Source: G963675935 sp963675935 (GTDB taxonomy: Bacteria; Planctomycetota; Planctomycetia; Pirellulales; Thermoguttaceae). Taken from it: a stretch of 64,000 nucleotides of DNA. Each line of letters opens with the position of its first letter. Position 1 is the first letter of the stretch. Below the pieces are notes generated by a model that ran no database searches, was not told where the DNA came from, and was given only the letters and a program-made list of their open reading frames with translations. Below, one piece after another: positions 33,903 to 42,759 of this stretch. The DNA lies in NCBI GenBank assembly GCA_963675935.2, contig OY780964.2, forward strand, positions 1,426,001 to 1,490,000, given 5' to 3'. Position numbers and translations under genes: made by a program.

Positions 33903-34205
33903 ATGCCAAGTTTCATGAGCCGAGACGCTGTGCTGGCGGTTTTACGCGAGTTCAAGCGGAATTACGCGGAACAATATGGCATTCTTGAGCTTGGATTGTT
34001 CGGCTCCGTCGCTCGCGACGCGGCCGGCGCCGAAAGCGACGTGGACGTTTGCGTGAAAACCCGCACCCCCAATCCCTTTGTCCTGGTGCATATTAAGGAA
34101 GATATCGAAAAGATCGTTCGGAAACATGTGGACATTGTGCGAGTGCGCGAAGGCATGAGCCCCTTCTTAAAGGCACGCATCGAAACGGAGGGCATTTATG
34201 TTTGA
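33903..34205 (+). CDS. mntA: MntA-type nucleotidyltransferase antitoxin
   Basis: A 100-aa minimal nucleotidyltransferase with the GSxARxxxxxxSDxD motif (LFGSVARDAAGAESDVDVCV), placing the catalytic Asp pair near residues 46-48. In HepT-MntA modules this enzyme inactivates the HEPN toxin by adding AMP to a tyrosine. Its 3' end overlaps the toxin start by 8 bp (ATGTTTGA), the usual coupling in such pairs. Predicted to act in the cytoplasm. Confidence 0.88.
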   Translation: MPSFMSRDAVLAVLREFKRNYAEQYGILELGLFGSVARDAAGAESDVDVCVKTRTPNPFVLVHIKEDIEKIVRKHVDIVRVREGMSPFLKARIETEGIYV

Positions 34206-34569
34206 CCGCGCCCTCGCGCTAGCCATCATCGAGCAAATCGACGAAGCCCTGGAAACCGCCAAGAGCCGGGCCGCGGATATTCTCGGCGCGAATGAACTGG
34301 TTGAGACGCCCGCGGGCAAGGAAAGACTGGACGGCCTGTGCATGTTGTTCATGGCTATCGGCGAGGCATTGAAAAACCTGGACAAGATCACCGGCGGCGC
34401 CCTGTTGCCGCGCTATTCCGAAATCGACTGGAAGGGCGCAATGGGATTCCGCGACATCATTGCCCATCATTATTTCGACATCGACGCCGAACAGGTGTTT
34501 TGGATATGCAGCCATGAAGTTGCGCCGTTGTCCGCGACAATCAAAAGAATTGCCAAAGATTTGCGCTGA
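34198..34569 (+). CDS. hepT: HepT-like HEPN (DUF86) ribonuclease toxin
   Basis: A 123-aa all-helical HEPN protein of the DUF86 family. The RNase motif RX4HXY is complete (Arg85, His90, Tyr92 in RDIIAHHYF), as expected of an active toxin whose Tyr can be modified by MntA. Together the pair forms a type VII-like toxin-antitoxin module. It sits between accBC and pfp, with no other mobile or defence genes, so it may be a lone stability or defence unit. Confidence 0.88.
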   Translation: MFDRALALAIIEQIDEALETAKSRAADILGANELVETPAGKERLDGLCMLFMAIGEALKNLDKITGGALLPRYSEIDWKGAMGFRDIIAHHYFDIDAEQVFWICSHEVAPLSATIKRIAKDLR

Positions 34570-34731
34570 TAAGACAAGCGAGGATACTCATAAAATTGGA
34601 TTGGCTTGCACAAGATGCGAAAGATGCCTGTCTACCACTGCCGGAAATTCGTCAAGGCAGTCCTGTGTAAGCGGCCAACCGCCACTCCCTAACCTCAAGC
34701 CCCTAACCCCTAGCCCCCTAGCCCCCTGATC

Positions 34732-36045
34732 ATGAGCAGCACGTTATCGAGACCACCCCTTCTGGATTCCAATATTCATCGCGTGGCGATTTTGTTCGCC
34801 GGCGGGCCGGCCCCGGCTGCCAACGCCGTCATTTCGACCGCCGCCGTGTCGTTCCTGCGGAACAACATCGACGTCTACGGCATTTTGAACGGCTATTCGC
34901 ACCTGGTGGAATTCGCGCCCGATCATCCCATGGTCGAAGGCCGCGACTACCTGCACATCACGCATAGCTCGTTGAAGCGGTCGCGGAACAGCCAGGGCAT
35001 CATGATCGGCACCGCACGGACCAATCCCGGCAAAAACGTCTCCGATCCCGCCCACCTGAAAGACCCGGAGCGGACCGCGCCGCTAAAGACCGTTTACGAC
35101 GCCCTGGTTTCGATGGGCGTTGACGCCTTGATCTCGATCGGCGGCGACGACACCTTGAAAACCGCCAATAAGTTCAAGATGTTCCAAGAACAACTGCCGC
35201 CGGGCAGCAAGCACATTCCCGTCATCCACTTGCCCAAGACGATCGACAACGATTACTCGGGCATCGACTTCACGTTCGGCTACTTCACGGCCGTCGAGGT
35301 TTTGGCCGGCGAGATTCGCAACCTGCTGGCCGACGCCGAGGCGAACCGCAGCTACTTCATGGCCGAGTCGATGGGCCGCAGCGCCGGCTGGCTTGCCTAC
35401 GGCGCGGCGATCGCCGGCGAGGCCAGCCTGGTCATCAGCGTCGAAGACATCACCGGCAAGTACGAGGCCAGCGAGGAATTCACCGATTCCGTGACCGGCA
35501 AGACCACGATCCGCCGCGTCATGAATCTCGAGGAAGTCGTGAAGCGGATCGTGGCGACGATGCGCACGCGCGAAGAGGCCGAGCGCAAGGAGTTCGGCGT
35601 CATCGTCATCGCCGAGGGGCTGGCCGAGTTCCTGCCGCACAAGCACATCGAGGGCGTGCCTCGCGACGAGCACGGCCACATCGCCATCTCGAAGCTCAAC
35701 TTGAGCCGCCTGTTTTCCGACATGGCCGCCAAGGAATACGCCAATCAGACCGGGCGGAAACGCAAGATCACGGGCATCCAGCTCGGCTACGAGTGCCGCT
35801 GCGCCCGCCCGCAGGCGTTCGACGTGATGCTGGGCAGCCAGTTGGGCGTCGGCGCCTATCGCGCGTTGGTCGAGCGGCGGTTGGACGGCGTGATGGTTTC
35901 GACCTCCGGCCAATTGGACCTGAACTTCGTGCCGTTCAACCAGTTGGTCGATCCGGCGACGTTGGTCACGGTGGTCCGCTACATCGAGCCTGACAGCGAC
36001 TTCCACCGGCTCGCCCGGTTCTTGGAAACGTACGTAAACGATTGA
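34732..36045 (+). CDS. pfp: Diphosphate-dependent 6-phosphofructokinase
   Basis: A 437-aa phosphofructokinase. GGDDT (residues 137-141) and PKTIDND (168-174) carry Asp and Lys at the positions that mark PPi-dependent enzymes (ATP-dependent ones have GGDG and PGTIDND). AESMGRSAGWLA and IVIAEGLAEFLP complete the sugar site. It interconverts fructose 6-phosphate and fructose 1,6-bisphosphate using PPi, reversibly, in glycolysis and gluconeogenesis. The ATG follows a microsatellite (CCCTAGCCCCCTAGCCCCC) rather than a Shine-Dalgarno site. Monocistronic, with a hairpin-rich region downstream. Confidence 0.92.
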   Translation: MSSTLSRPPLLDSNIHRVAILFAGGPAPAANAVISTAAVSFLRNNIDVYGILNGYSHLVEFAPDHPMVEGRDYLHITHSSLKRSRNSQGIMIGTARTNPGKNVSDPAHLKDPERTAPLKTVYDALVSMGVDALISIGGDDTLKTANKFKMFQEQLPPGSKHIPVIHLPKTIDNDYSGIDFTFGYFTAVEVLAGEIRNLLADAEANRSYFMAESMGRSAGWLAYGAAIAGEASLVISVEDITGKYEASEEFTDSVTGKTTIRRVMNLEEVVKRIVATMRTREEAERKEFGVIVIAEGLAEFLPHKHIEGVPRDEHGHIAISKLNLSRLFSDMAAKEYANQTGRKRKITGIQLGYECRCARPQAFDVMLGSQLGVGAYRALVERRLDGVMVSTSGQLDLNFVPFNQLVDPATLVTVVRYIEPDSDFHRLARFLETYVND

Positions 36046-36060
36046 GGCTATTCTCGCGTT

Positions 36061-36316
36061 AAGACCCCTGCCGGTTCATCCGGCAGGTGAACGAGTTTGG
36101 CCGGCTAGAATGCCAGCTTGCCTCCACAGGAAAGACCCCTGCCGGTTTATCCGGCAGGTGAATCAGTTTGCGTGGCTAGGCGAGGGAAACCGCTCGGTAG
36201 CTGCCCAAACTTTTTCACCCGTGGGATAAACCCACGGGGGTCAAGGAAGGGTGTTGAAGCAGAGCGATAGCTGCCCAAACTTTTTCACCCGTGGGATAAA
36301 CCCACAGGGGTCAAAA
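36061..36316. repeat. Two pairs of direct-repeat hairpins between convergent genes
   Basis: The first pair, at 36061 and 36132, carries ACCCCTGCCGGTT(T/C)ATCCGG with a CCTGCCGG/CCGGCAGG stem. The second pair, at 36199 and 36268, carries CTGCCCAAACTTTTTCACCC followed by a CCCGTGGG-ATAAA-CCCACGGG stem. The block lies between the pfp stop and the stop of the desulfidase-like gene and could end transcription from both sides. The rest of 36046-36374 has no gene. Confidence 0.75.
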
Positions 36317-36374
36317 ATAACGTCTGAGCATACAGACATGTACGCCTGGAATACATCGGCGGGAATGAACCGTC

Positions 36375-37670
36375 TCACGCCTTTCCGCTCGCCGCGGTCT
36401 TCTCTTGCAAAATGTGCAGCATCGTCGGATCGACTTGAAGCATCCCTTCGAGCGTCATCCGGCCGAGGTTGCGCAGCGAGTCCTCGACCGTGTGGCCGAC
36501 CAGTCCGTCGTCGGAACTGAGGCCGTAGCCGCCAAGCGCCATGAGCGCCGAGCGAATCGCGGTATCGACGGCCGTGATCGCCTTCATCGCGCAGCCCGGC
36601 TTCGCGCCGTCGCAAATCAACCCGCCGAGATCGCCCACCACGTTGCCGACGGCCATCGCGATTCGAGCGAGGTCGATGCCATGCTGCTGGTAGATGATGG
36701 CCGTGGCCGAGGCGATGCCGGCCGCCATCGCACAGCCGCAGATGACCGAAAGCTCGCCGACGAAACACTTCACGTAGGCGTTGACCAGATGGGCCGCGGC
36801 GATGCTCTCCAAAATCCGCTCGGCGTCGACGTCCATCTCGCGGCCGACGATGTAGGGCGTCAAAATGGCGACGATGCCCTGGTTGCCCGAGCCGCCGGAT
36901 GTCATCGCCGCTTGGCTCATGCCGGCCATCCGGGCGTCGACGGCCGAGGCCACGCGGAGCTTCGCCCGATAGAACACGTCGTCGGCCAGAAAACCCTCGC
37001 GGTGCATCTGACGCAGTTGCAGGGCGGTGCCGCCGACCTCGAATCCCCATTCCGAAATGGCGAGGTTCATTTCGACGCCGCGGCGCAGGAACGCGCGATC
37101 GTCGTCGTCAATCGCGCCGGCCAGCGCGAGCACCTCGGCCATACTCAGCCGCTTGAGCGCGGCGCGATAGGCCAACGGCGCGGCGGCCGACGCATCGACG
37201 CCGGCCTGAAAGACGGAAACGCCGTCTTTTTCAATGGCCGCGATGTTCGTGTGTCCGCCGGCCAGCACGCAGCGGACCGTGTGCGCCGCGCCGGCGACAT
37301 CGACTTCGACGTGGAAATCGTTGTGCCCCGCGAGGCATTCCACGCGGCCGCGCCCGCCGTCGCACATCGCTCGGGCGCGTTGGGCCGCGTCGTCGGTGAC
37401 GAACTGGAGCAATTCGAGCTTGGCGTCGGGCCGCGCCAACATCGCTCCCAGCGCGGCGGCGATCAGATTGCCCTTCGACCCGCCGCTGTGCGGCACGGTG
37501 ACGGCCGCCCCGTTTTTATACGTGCCTGGATCGACCTTGAGCACAAGCGACTCGACCGGCTCGCCCAACTGGGCCGCGGCCACGGCCGCCGCGTAGGCGC
37601 AGGAAATCGGCTCGGTGCAACCGAACGCCGGATAGACCTCGTGGGCAAACACTTCCTTGAGCAGATTCAT
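36375..37670 (-). CDS. L-cysteine desulfidase / L-serine dehydratase-like Fe-S protein (UPF0597, CyuA-like)
   Basis: A 431-aa protein of the UPF0597/YhaM (CyuA) family. The N-terminal FGCTEPISCAYAAAVAA motif is typical, as are PHSGGSKGN, GGSGNQGI, and the Cys ligands of a [4Fe-4S] cluster in VICGCAMAAG and CDGAKPGCAMK. Members break down L-cysteine to pyruvate, ammonia and sulfide, or act on L-serine. The frame is open to 37739, but MNLLKEVFAHEVYPAFG is the family start. It is monocistronic, convergent with pfp. Confidence 0.88.
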   Translation of the reverse strand: MNLLKEVFAHEVYPAFGCTEPISCAYAAAVAAAQLGEPVESLVLKVDPGTYKNGAAVTVPHSGGSKGNLIAAALGAMLARPDAKLELLQFVTDDAAQRARAMCDGGRGRVECLAGHNDFHVEVDVAGAAHTVRCVLAGGHTNIAAIEKDGVSVFQAGVDASAAAPLAYRAALKRLSMAEVLALAGAIDDDDRAFLRRGVEMNLAISEWGFEVGGTALQLRQMHREGFLADDVFYRAKLRVASAVDARMAGMSQAAMTSGGSGNQGIVAILTPYIVGREMDVDAERILESIAAAHLVNAYVKCFVGELSVICGCAMAAGIASATAIIYQQHGIDLARIAMAVGNVVGDLGGLICDGAKPGCAMKAITAVDTAIRSALMALGGYGLSSDDGLVGHTVEDSLRNLGRMTLEGMLQVDPTMLHILQEKTAASGKA

Positions 37671-37782
37671 CGGTGGATTCCAGCGTTGGGGTTTTCGGCG
37701 GAATCCCCCATCGTAACACCGGCGAAGCCGTCGCGGCAAGTGGCTTGCCGACCCGGCGACGGTCGTTTACATTGGTGGCACT

Positions 37783-37865
37783 GTAGGGTGGGACAAGCTT
37801 GCGCAGTCCCACCAGGAAAGCGGGGAATGCCGCTGGTGGGACTGCGCAAGCTTGTCCCACCCTAC
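37783..37865. repeat. Long palindrome GTAGGGTGGGACAAGCTTGC (83 bp)
   Basis: The left arm GTAGGGTGGGACAAGCTTGC plus GCAGTCCCACCA pairs perfectly with the right arm around a loop of about 20 bases. It is the only copy in this window and lies directly beside a family B element. Confidence 0.75.
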
Positions 37866-37872
37866 AACTACT

Positions 37873-38006
37873 CGTTCCCACGCTCTGCGTGGGAACGCAC
37901 TGCCGGGACGCTCCGCGTCCCAGGATTGCGAGATAATTTAACCACATGGCAACTCTCCGACGCGGAGCGTCGGGACGGGTGTGTTCCCACGCGGAGCGTG
38001 GGAACA
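37873..38006. repeat. Family B palindrome, intergenic copy
   Basis: The ends CGTTCCCACGCTCTGCGTGG and CACGCGGAGCGTGGGAACA pair. It stops a few bases before the GGAG ribosome-binding site of the cupin gene, and so forms the 5' leader of that mRNA. Confidence 0.85.
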
Positions 38007-38020
38007 AGATGGAGAATATC

Positions 38021-38515
38021 ATGTCGGATCGAACATCGACGGTTTTCAGCGACGGCCCCATCGACGGCGTGACGTTCCGCCCGCTTGCGGCCCACGCCGA
38101 CCACCGCGGCTGGCTGGTCGAGCTTTACCGCGAGGACGAATTACCGGCCGCCGAGCATCCGACGATGGCCTACGTGAGCGAAACTCTGCCGGGCGTCGCC
38201 CGCGGACCGCACGAACACGTCGATCAGACCGACTATTTCGCGTTCATCGGTCCGGGCGAGTTTCTGCTATATCTGTGGGATGCTCGGAGGGCTTCGCCGA
38301 CGTTCGGCCGGCGGATGCGCGTGGCGGTGGGCCAGTCGAATCGGCAGTGCGTGGTGGTTCCGCCAGGCGTGGTTCACGCCTACAAAAACGTCGGCCCGAC
38401 GCCCGGCTGGGTGTTCAACGCTCCGAACCGTCTTTACGCCGGCCCCGGCAAGCGCGAGCGGGTTGATGAAATCCGTCATGAAGATCAGGCGGAGAGCCAA
38501 TTTCGGTTGGATTAA
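38021..38515 (+). CDS. dTDP-4-dehydrorhamnose 3,5-epimerase-like cupin protein
   Basis: A 164-aa RmlC-type cupin. FRPLAAHADHRGWLVELYR and SETLPGVARGPHEHVDQTDYFAF contain the His residues of the RmlC fold; VVVPPGVVHAYKNVGPTPGWVFNAPNRLYAG is the second cupin motif. It may epimerise or isomerise an NDP-sugar, but no other rhamnose gene is near. The ATG at 38021 has GGAG 6 nt upstream, while upstream codons lie in a family B repeat. Its stop is followed by a family D' palindrome. Confidence 0.82.
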   Translation: MSDRTSTVFSDGPIDGVTFRPLAAHADHRGWLVELYREDELPAAEHPTMAYVSETLPGVARGPHEHVDQTDYFAFIGPGEFLLYLWDARRASPTFGRRMRVAVGQSNRQCVVVPPGVVHAYKNVGPTPGWVFNAPNRLYAGPGKRERVDEIRHEDQAESQFRLD

Positions 38516-38516
38516 A

Positions 38517-38563
38517 GTAGAACGGAATTTTATTCCGTTCCAACGGATTGAAATCCGTTCTAC
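38517..38563. repeat. Palindrome GTAGAACGGAATTTTATTCC (family D')
   Basis: GTAGAACGGA pairs with TCCGTTCTAC, with an inner hairpin GGAATTTTATTCC. It fills the gap between two convergent genes, and the TAG stop of the TMTC-like gene (38560-38562) lies inside its right arm. Related sequence occurs at 54838-54922. Confidence 0.75.
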
Positions 38564-40371
38564 GGTCTTTCTCCAAGCCTCCGCAAAGCCATCTCCAAGT
38601 TCCGCCGCGCCGCCGCATGGTTCGGATCGATTCGCACCGCCTCTTTGTAATGCCGAATCGCTTCGTCGAGCCGCCCTTGCCGCGTCAAAACATTCGCCAG
38701 ATTGTTTTCGGCGTCGGCCGAAGTGGGCATGATGCGAAGCACTTCCCGATAATGGCGAATCGCCTCATCCGCTTCGCCACGCGCGGCCAGCAGCACGCCC
38801 AGGTTCAAGTGGGCGTCGGAGGCGTCCGGCTCGATTTCCAAAACCCGCCGATACTGCTCGATCGCCTCGTCGGTTCGCCCTTGATGATTCAAGAGGACGG
38901 CCATGTTGAACCGGGCCTCGGCGTAATCGGGGTCTGCGGCCACCGCCTTCCCGTACTCGGCAACAGCCTCGCCGATGCGCCGCTGATCGGCCAGGACCAC
39001 GCCTAGGTTGTAATGGGCCGCCGGATTCCGCCGCGTGCATTCGATCGCGCGGGTCCAGAGTGTTTCGCCATTGCGCCAATACGCCGTTTGATGCCACGCG
39101 CACGCAGCAAATACTGCAATGACAAGCACAGCCGCCGCGTCGCACACGGGCCGAAGCCAAACACGCGAACCGACGAGTTGCTTCACGCCCCAAGCAATCG
39201 CGATGCACAATCCGATTTGCGGCAAGTAGGTGTAACGGTCGGCCATCGCCTGACGACCGACTTGCACCAGCCCGATGACCGGCACGAGCATTCCAACGTA
39301 CCAGAGCCAGCCGACCAGCAAATATGGGGCGCGTCGCCGCAGCAACACGACCGCGCCGGTGACAACGACAAGCAGCACGGCAGCCGCGGCGATTTTCCAC
39401 AGCGCCAACCCGTCGCCCGGATGCGGATACAGAACCGCGAGGTTCACAGGAAAAAAGAACTGCCCTAGATAATCGACATACGCCACCACGGCATTGGCCA
39501 TTCGCCAGGGCAGCGTGACATGGCCGCTGAGCGAGATGGTTTCGCCCTGCGCCCAAATCGTCACGGCACACGCGGCGGCCGACATCGCAAATAGCGGGAT
39601 TTTTTCGAGCAGAACGCGACGACGATCGGCAATTCGCCCCAGCGGCCAATAGTCCAACAGCATCAGCACGAACGGCAACGTCACCAGCATCGGCTTGGCC
39701 ATCAAGCCCAGGGCGAACAGGGCCATGACGAGCCAATAGCGGAAAATTGAAAAACTCTTGTTCCCACGCTCCGCGTGGGAACACACCTGTCCCGACGCTC
39801 CGCGTCGGAGGGATGTTTTATAGTCTACTTCTGCGAAAACATCAGGACGCAGAGCGTCCGGCCGGTGCGTTCCCACGCGGAGCGTGGGAACGAGTGCTCG
39901 CGTGTAAGCGACATAAGCCGCGAGTGTCAGCACGAAAAACAGCCCGCTCAAAATGTCCTTCCGCTCGGCGATCCACGCGACCGACTCGACTCGCAGCGGA
40001 TGAACGGCGAACACGGCCGCCGTGAAAGCGGCGGGCCAAAGGTCGCCGGTCATTTGTTGCAACACCAGAAACAACAGCATCGCCACGGCGGCGTGCAGCA
40101 AAACATTGGTCAGATGATGCCCCCGGGCCGAAAGCCCATAGCACTGGCAATCGAGCATGTGCGAAAGCCACGTGATGGGGTGCCAGTTCGAGGCGTCGCG
40201 GGCCGAAAATGCCCAGGCAACGCTGTCGGCACAAAATCCCTCGCGGACGTGCGGGTTGTCGGTCACGTAGAGGTCGTCGTCAAAATTGACGAACTCGTGG
40301 CGAAGCGTTTGGCCGAAGACGCCGACGACCAGAAGCAGGAGAACGCCGGCGATGAGGAAGGGTTTGGACAT
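38560..40371 (-). CDS. TMTC-like membrane protein with C-terminal TPR repeats
   Basis: A 603-aa protein. It starts with a membrane helix and FVNFDDDLYVTDNPHV, the acidic DDD segment typical of TMTC/GT39-like proteins. Several more membrane helices follow (AVHPLRVESVAWIAERKDILSGLFF). About five TPR units make up residues 430-600 (NPAAHYNLGVVLADQRRIGEAVAEYGKAV and similar). The likely role is glycan transfer or cell-surface assembly. Residues about 159-204 (LVPTLRVGTHRPDAL, GQVCSHAERGN) are encoded by a family B palindrome, yet the frame continues. Confidence 0.85.
   Translation of the reverse strand: MSKPFLIAGVLLLLVVGVFGQTLRHEFVNFDDDLYVTDNPHVREGFCADSVAWAFSARDASNWHPITWLSHMLDCQCYGLSARGHHLTNVLLHAAVAMLLFLVLQQMTGDLWPAAFTAAVFAVHPLRVESVAWIAERKDILSGLFFVLTLAAYVAYTRALVPTLRVGTHRPDALRPDVFAEVDYKTSLRRGASGQVCSHAERGNKSFSIFRYWLVMALFALGLMAKPMLVTLPFVLMLLDYWPLGRIADRRRVLLEKIPLFAMSAAACAVTIWAQGETISLSGHVTLPWRMANAVVAYVDYLGQFFFPVNLAVLYPHPGDGLALWKIAAAAVLLVVVTGAVVLLRRRAPYLLVGWLWYVGMLVPVIGLVQVGRQAMADRYTYLPQIGLCIAIAWGVKQLVGSRVWLRPVCDAAAVLVIAVFAACAWHQTAYWRNGETLWTRAIECTRRNPAAHYNLGVVLADQRRIGEAVAEYGKAVAADPDYAEARFNMAVLLNHQGRTDEAIEQYRRVLEIEPDASDAHLNLGVLLAARGEADEAIRHYREVLRIMPTSADAENNLANVLTRQGRLDEAIRHYKEAVRIDPNHAAARRNLEMALRRLGERP
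39759..39894. repeat. Family B palindrome inserted in-frame in the TMTC-like gene
   Basis: TGTTCCCACGCTCCGCGTGG and its complement frame inner arms CCGACGCTCCGCGTCGG-like and GGACGCAGAGCGTCC. It lies between two predicted membrane helices and adds about 45 residues. Confidence 0.85.
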
Positions 40372-40397
40372 TTCACGCTACGTTTTCCGTTTTCAGT

Positions 40398-40446
40398 GCG
40401 AAACCGCAAGCGGTTTTTTCTGCATTGCGAAGCCGCAAACGGCTGT
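40398..40446. repeat. Family E hairpins between the TMTC-like gene and recG
   Basis: GCGAAACCGCAAGCGGTTTT and GCGAAGCCGCAAACGGCTG stand in tandem in the short space between the two genes. Confidence 0.6.
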
Positions 40447-40450
40447 GTTT

Positions 40451-42592
40451 TTATCCCACGTCGCCCAGTTCGAGCGCTTTTTCGTAACGTCCCAACATCA
40501 TCCGCTTCAGCTTCGCGTGTTCTTCGAGTTCAAGACCGGGATCGGCCGCGACCATCTCCCGGGCGTCGCGCCGGGCCTCTTCCAAAATCGCCTGATCGCG
40601 CAGCAGATCGGCAATCCAAAGCGGCGGCAGACCATGCTGCTTGGTCCCGAAAATATCGCCCGGCCCGCGTAGCTTGAAATCGACCTCGGCCAGCTCGAAA
40701 CCGTCGGTCGAGGCCACGAACGCCTTGAGCCGCTCGCGCGACTGGTCGGTCTTCGGATCGCCGAAGACGCAGCAGAAGCCGGGAAATCGGCCGCGGCTGA
40801 TCCGTCCGCGAAGCTGGTGGAGCTGCGCCAGCCCGAAGCGATGCCCGCCCTCGATCGTCATTAGCGTGGCGTTCGGCACATCGACGCCCACTTCGACCAC
40901 TGAAGTGCAAACCAGCACTTGGATGTCGCCGCTGCGAAATCGTTCCATCACGGCGTCTTTCTCGTCCGGCGTCATGCGGCCGTGCAGCAGCCCGAGCCGA
41001 AACGCCTCCAACTCGCCGTTCGAGAGCGATTCGTAGGTGTTTTCCAGACTGGCGACCTCGGCCTGTGTGCATTCCTCGTCTTCGTCGAACAGAGGGCCGT
41101 CCGTCTCGTCGGAAACCATGGCATCGACCAGCGGCGTGACGACGAACCCCTGGCGGCCCTCGCGCAGCTTGCGGCGAAAAAAATCCCACCACTTCGCCCG
41201 CTGGTCTTCGTTGGCCAGATAAGTGTTCACCTTCTGCCGGCCGGGCGGACGGTCGGACAGCGTCGAAACGTCGAGATCGCCGAACAGCGTCAGGGTGACC
41301 GACCTCGGGATGGGCGTGGCCGTCATCACCAGGTAGTGCGGCTCGTCGCCGGCCTGCTTGAGTACGGCCCGCTGCCGCACGCCGAATTTGTGCTGCTCGT
41401 CGATCACGACCAGCCCCAGTTTGGCGAACGAAACGTCCTTCTGCAAAATCGCCTGGGTGCCGATGACCACGTCAACCTCGCCGGCGGCGATCAGTTGCAA
41501 CAGCGCGGCGCGCTTGGCGTCCGTCAATCCGCCGACCAGCAGCGCGCGGCGAACCTGGCTGGCCGTCAGCATTCGCTCCATCGTCAAGGCGTGTTGACGT
41601 GCGAGCACTTCCGTCGGCGCCATCAGCACCGCTTGATAGCCATGCGCGACGGCCGCCAGCATGGCGTAGACGGCCACGACGGTCTTGCCGCTGCCCACGT
41701 CGCCTTGCAACAGCCGGTTCATCGGGCGAGGCCCGTTCATGTCGGCCGAGATTTCGGTGATGGCCTTCTCTTGGCCCGCCGTAAGCTCGAACGGAAACAG
41801 CCGCCGGATTCTCGCGTCGATCTTCGCCGTGGCTTCGAGCGCGGGGGCCTTTTGCTGCTCGTGCTGAAGCTGACGCCGCTGGGCCAACGCAAGCTGTAGA
41901 ATAAAAAGCTCTTGATAAACAAACCTTCGCCGGGCGCGGTCCAAACTCTCTTGGTCGGCCGGAAAATGGATTTGCGGCAACGCACGCACAAGCGGCCAGA
42001 GATCGTGCGTCTGCAAGTATTCGCCGGGAAACACCTCGTCCAACACGGCCGCGTAGCCCTCGAGCGCGCCGCGGACGATCTTACGCATCTGCCATTGCAG
42101 CAAGCCCTCGGTCAGCGGATAAACCGGCAGCAACTTCGTCGCCGGCTCGTCCTCCTCGTCGTCGAGCGTTTCGACGCGCGGATGGGTCATCTGCCAAACC
42201 AGGCCCTCGTATTTCGGCTTGCCCGACAGCATGACTTTCTGGCCGAAGATGAACCGCTCGCGCATGTGCGGCTGATTGAACCAGATGGCGCGGACGTGGC
42301 CGGCGTCACAGCGAACCGAGACGCCGAGGATGCAGCCGCCGGAACTGGTCGCACGCAGGTCGATGTCTTCGACCACGCCGCGGACGCTTTGCAGCTTGCC
42401 CTCTTCCAGCAGATTGACGGGCCGCTCGTCGCTCAAATCCTGGTAGTCACGCGGGAAGCTGAACAGCACGTCGCGGACGGTGCGCAGGCCCATGCGCTCG
42501 AGAAGTTCCGACCGAGACGGCCCAACGCCCGCCAGAAATTGCACGGGCGTGGCGAGCAACTGGACGGGAGTAAGTTCAGAAGTCGGTTGCAT
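40451..42592 (-). CDS. recG: ATP-dependent DNA helicase RecG
   Basis: A 713-aa RecG of normal length. The N-terminal wedge/OB domain (VQFLAGVGPSRSELLERMGLRTVRDVLFSFPRDYQD) is followed by the SF2 helicase core: Walker A LLQGDVGSGKTVVA, DEQH box VVIDEQHKFGV, MTATPIPRS, and the C-terminal LHQLRGRISRGRFPGFC motif VI region. It remodels stalled replication forks and Holliday junctions. Upstream (42593-42902) there are only a MITE and a microsatellite. Confidence 0.96.
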   Translation of the reverse strand: MQPTSELTPVQLLATPVQFLAGVGPSRSELLERMGLRTVRDVLFSFPRDYQDLSDERPVNLLEEGKLQSVRGVVEDIDLRATSSGGCILGVSVRCDAGHVRAIWFNQPHMRERFIFGQKVMLSGKPKYEGLVWQMTHPRVETLDDEEDEPATKLLPVYPLTEGLLQWQMRKIVRGALEGYAAVLDEVFPGEYLQTHDLWPLVRALPQIHFPADQESLDRARRRFVYQELFILQLALAQRRQLQHEQQKAPALEATAKIDARIRRLFPFELTAGQEKAITEISADMNGPRPMNRLLQGDVGSGKTVVAVYAMLAAVAHGYQAVLMAPTEVLARQHALTMERMLTASQVRRALLVGGLTDAKRAALLQLIAAGEVDVVIGTQAILQKDVSFAKLGLVVIDEQHKFGVRQRAVLKQAGDEPHYLVMTATPIPRSVTLTLFGDLDVSTLSDRPPGRQKVNTYLANEDQRAKWWDFFRRKLREGRQGFVVTPLVDAMVSDETDGPLFDEDEECTQAEVASLENTYESLSNGELEAFRLGLLHGRMTPDEKDAVMERFRSGDIQVLVCTSVVEVGVDVPNATLMTIEGGHRFGLAQLHQLRGRISRGRFPGFCCVFGDPKTDQSRERLKAFVASTDGFELAEVDFKLRGPGDIFGTKQHGLPPLWIADLLRDQAILEEARRDAREMVAADPGLELEEHAKLKRMMLGRYEKALELGDVG

Positions 42593-42635
42593 GAAAAATC
42601 ACACAGGGCGGCCAATTGGAGGCTTGGGTCTTGGG

Positions 42636-42759
42636 GTAACCGTTCACGGGACGCCTGTCATTCTGAGCGTAGCGAAGAATCTCTCGTGGGATCGCGGTCC
42701 AACCGAGATTCTTCGCTACGCTCAGAATGACGGTGCTTTCCCGGCCCGTGAACGGTTAC
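42636..42759 (-). mobile_element. 124-bp palindromic MITE, family A copy 4 (reverse orientation)
   Basis: GTAACCGTTCACGGG and CCCGTGAACGGTTAC ends, same length as the other intact copies but inverted. GGTCTTGGG flanks it at 42627-42635 and 42760-42768, a 9-bp duplication. That 9-mer is also repeated in the local microsatellite, so it is weaker evidence here. Confidence 0.88.

Noticed and set aside
36061..36316. Direct repeats considered as a short CRISPR array
   Set aside because: Only two copies of each of two different units, with hairpins and no regular spacers or cas genes.
36405..38072. Long plus-strand frame (555 codons) opposite the desulfidase-like gene
   Set aside because: Composition is His/Arg/Gly-rich without domains and it runs through repeats; the opposite strand encodes a clear enzyme.
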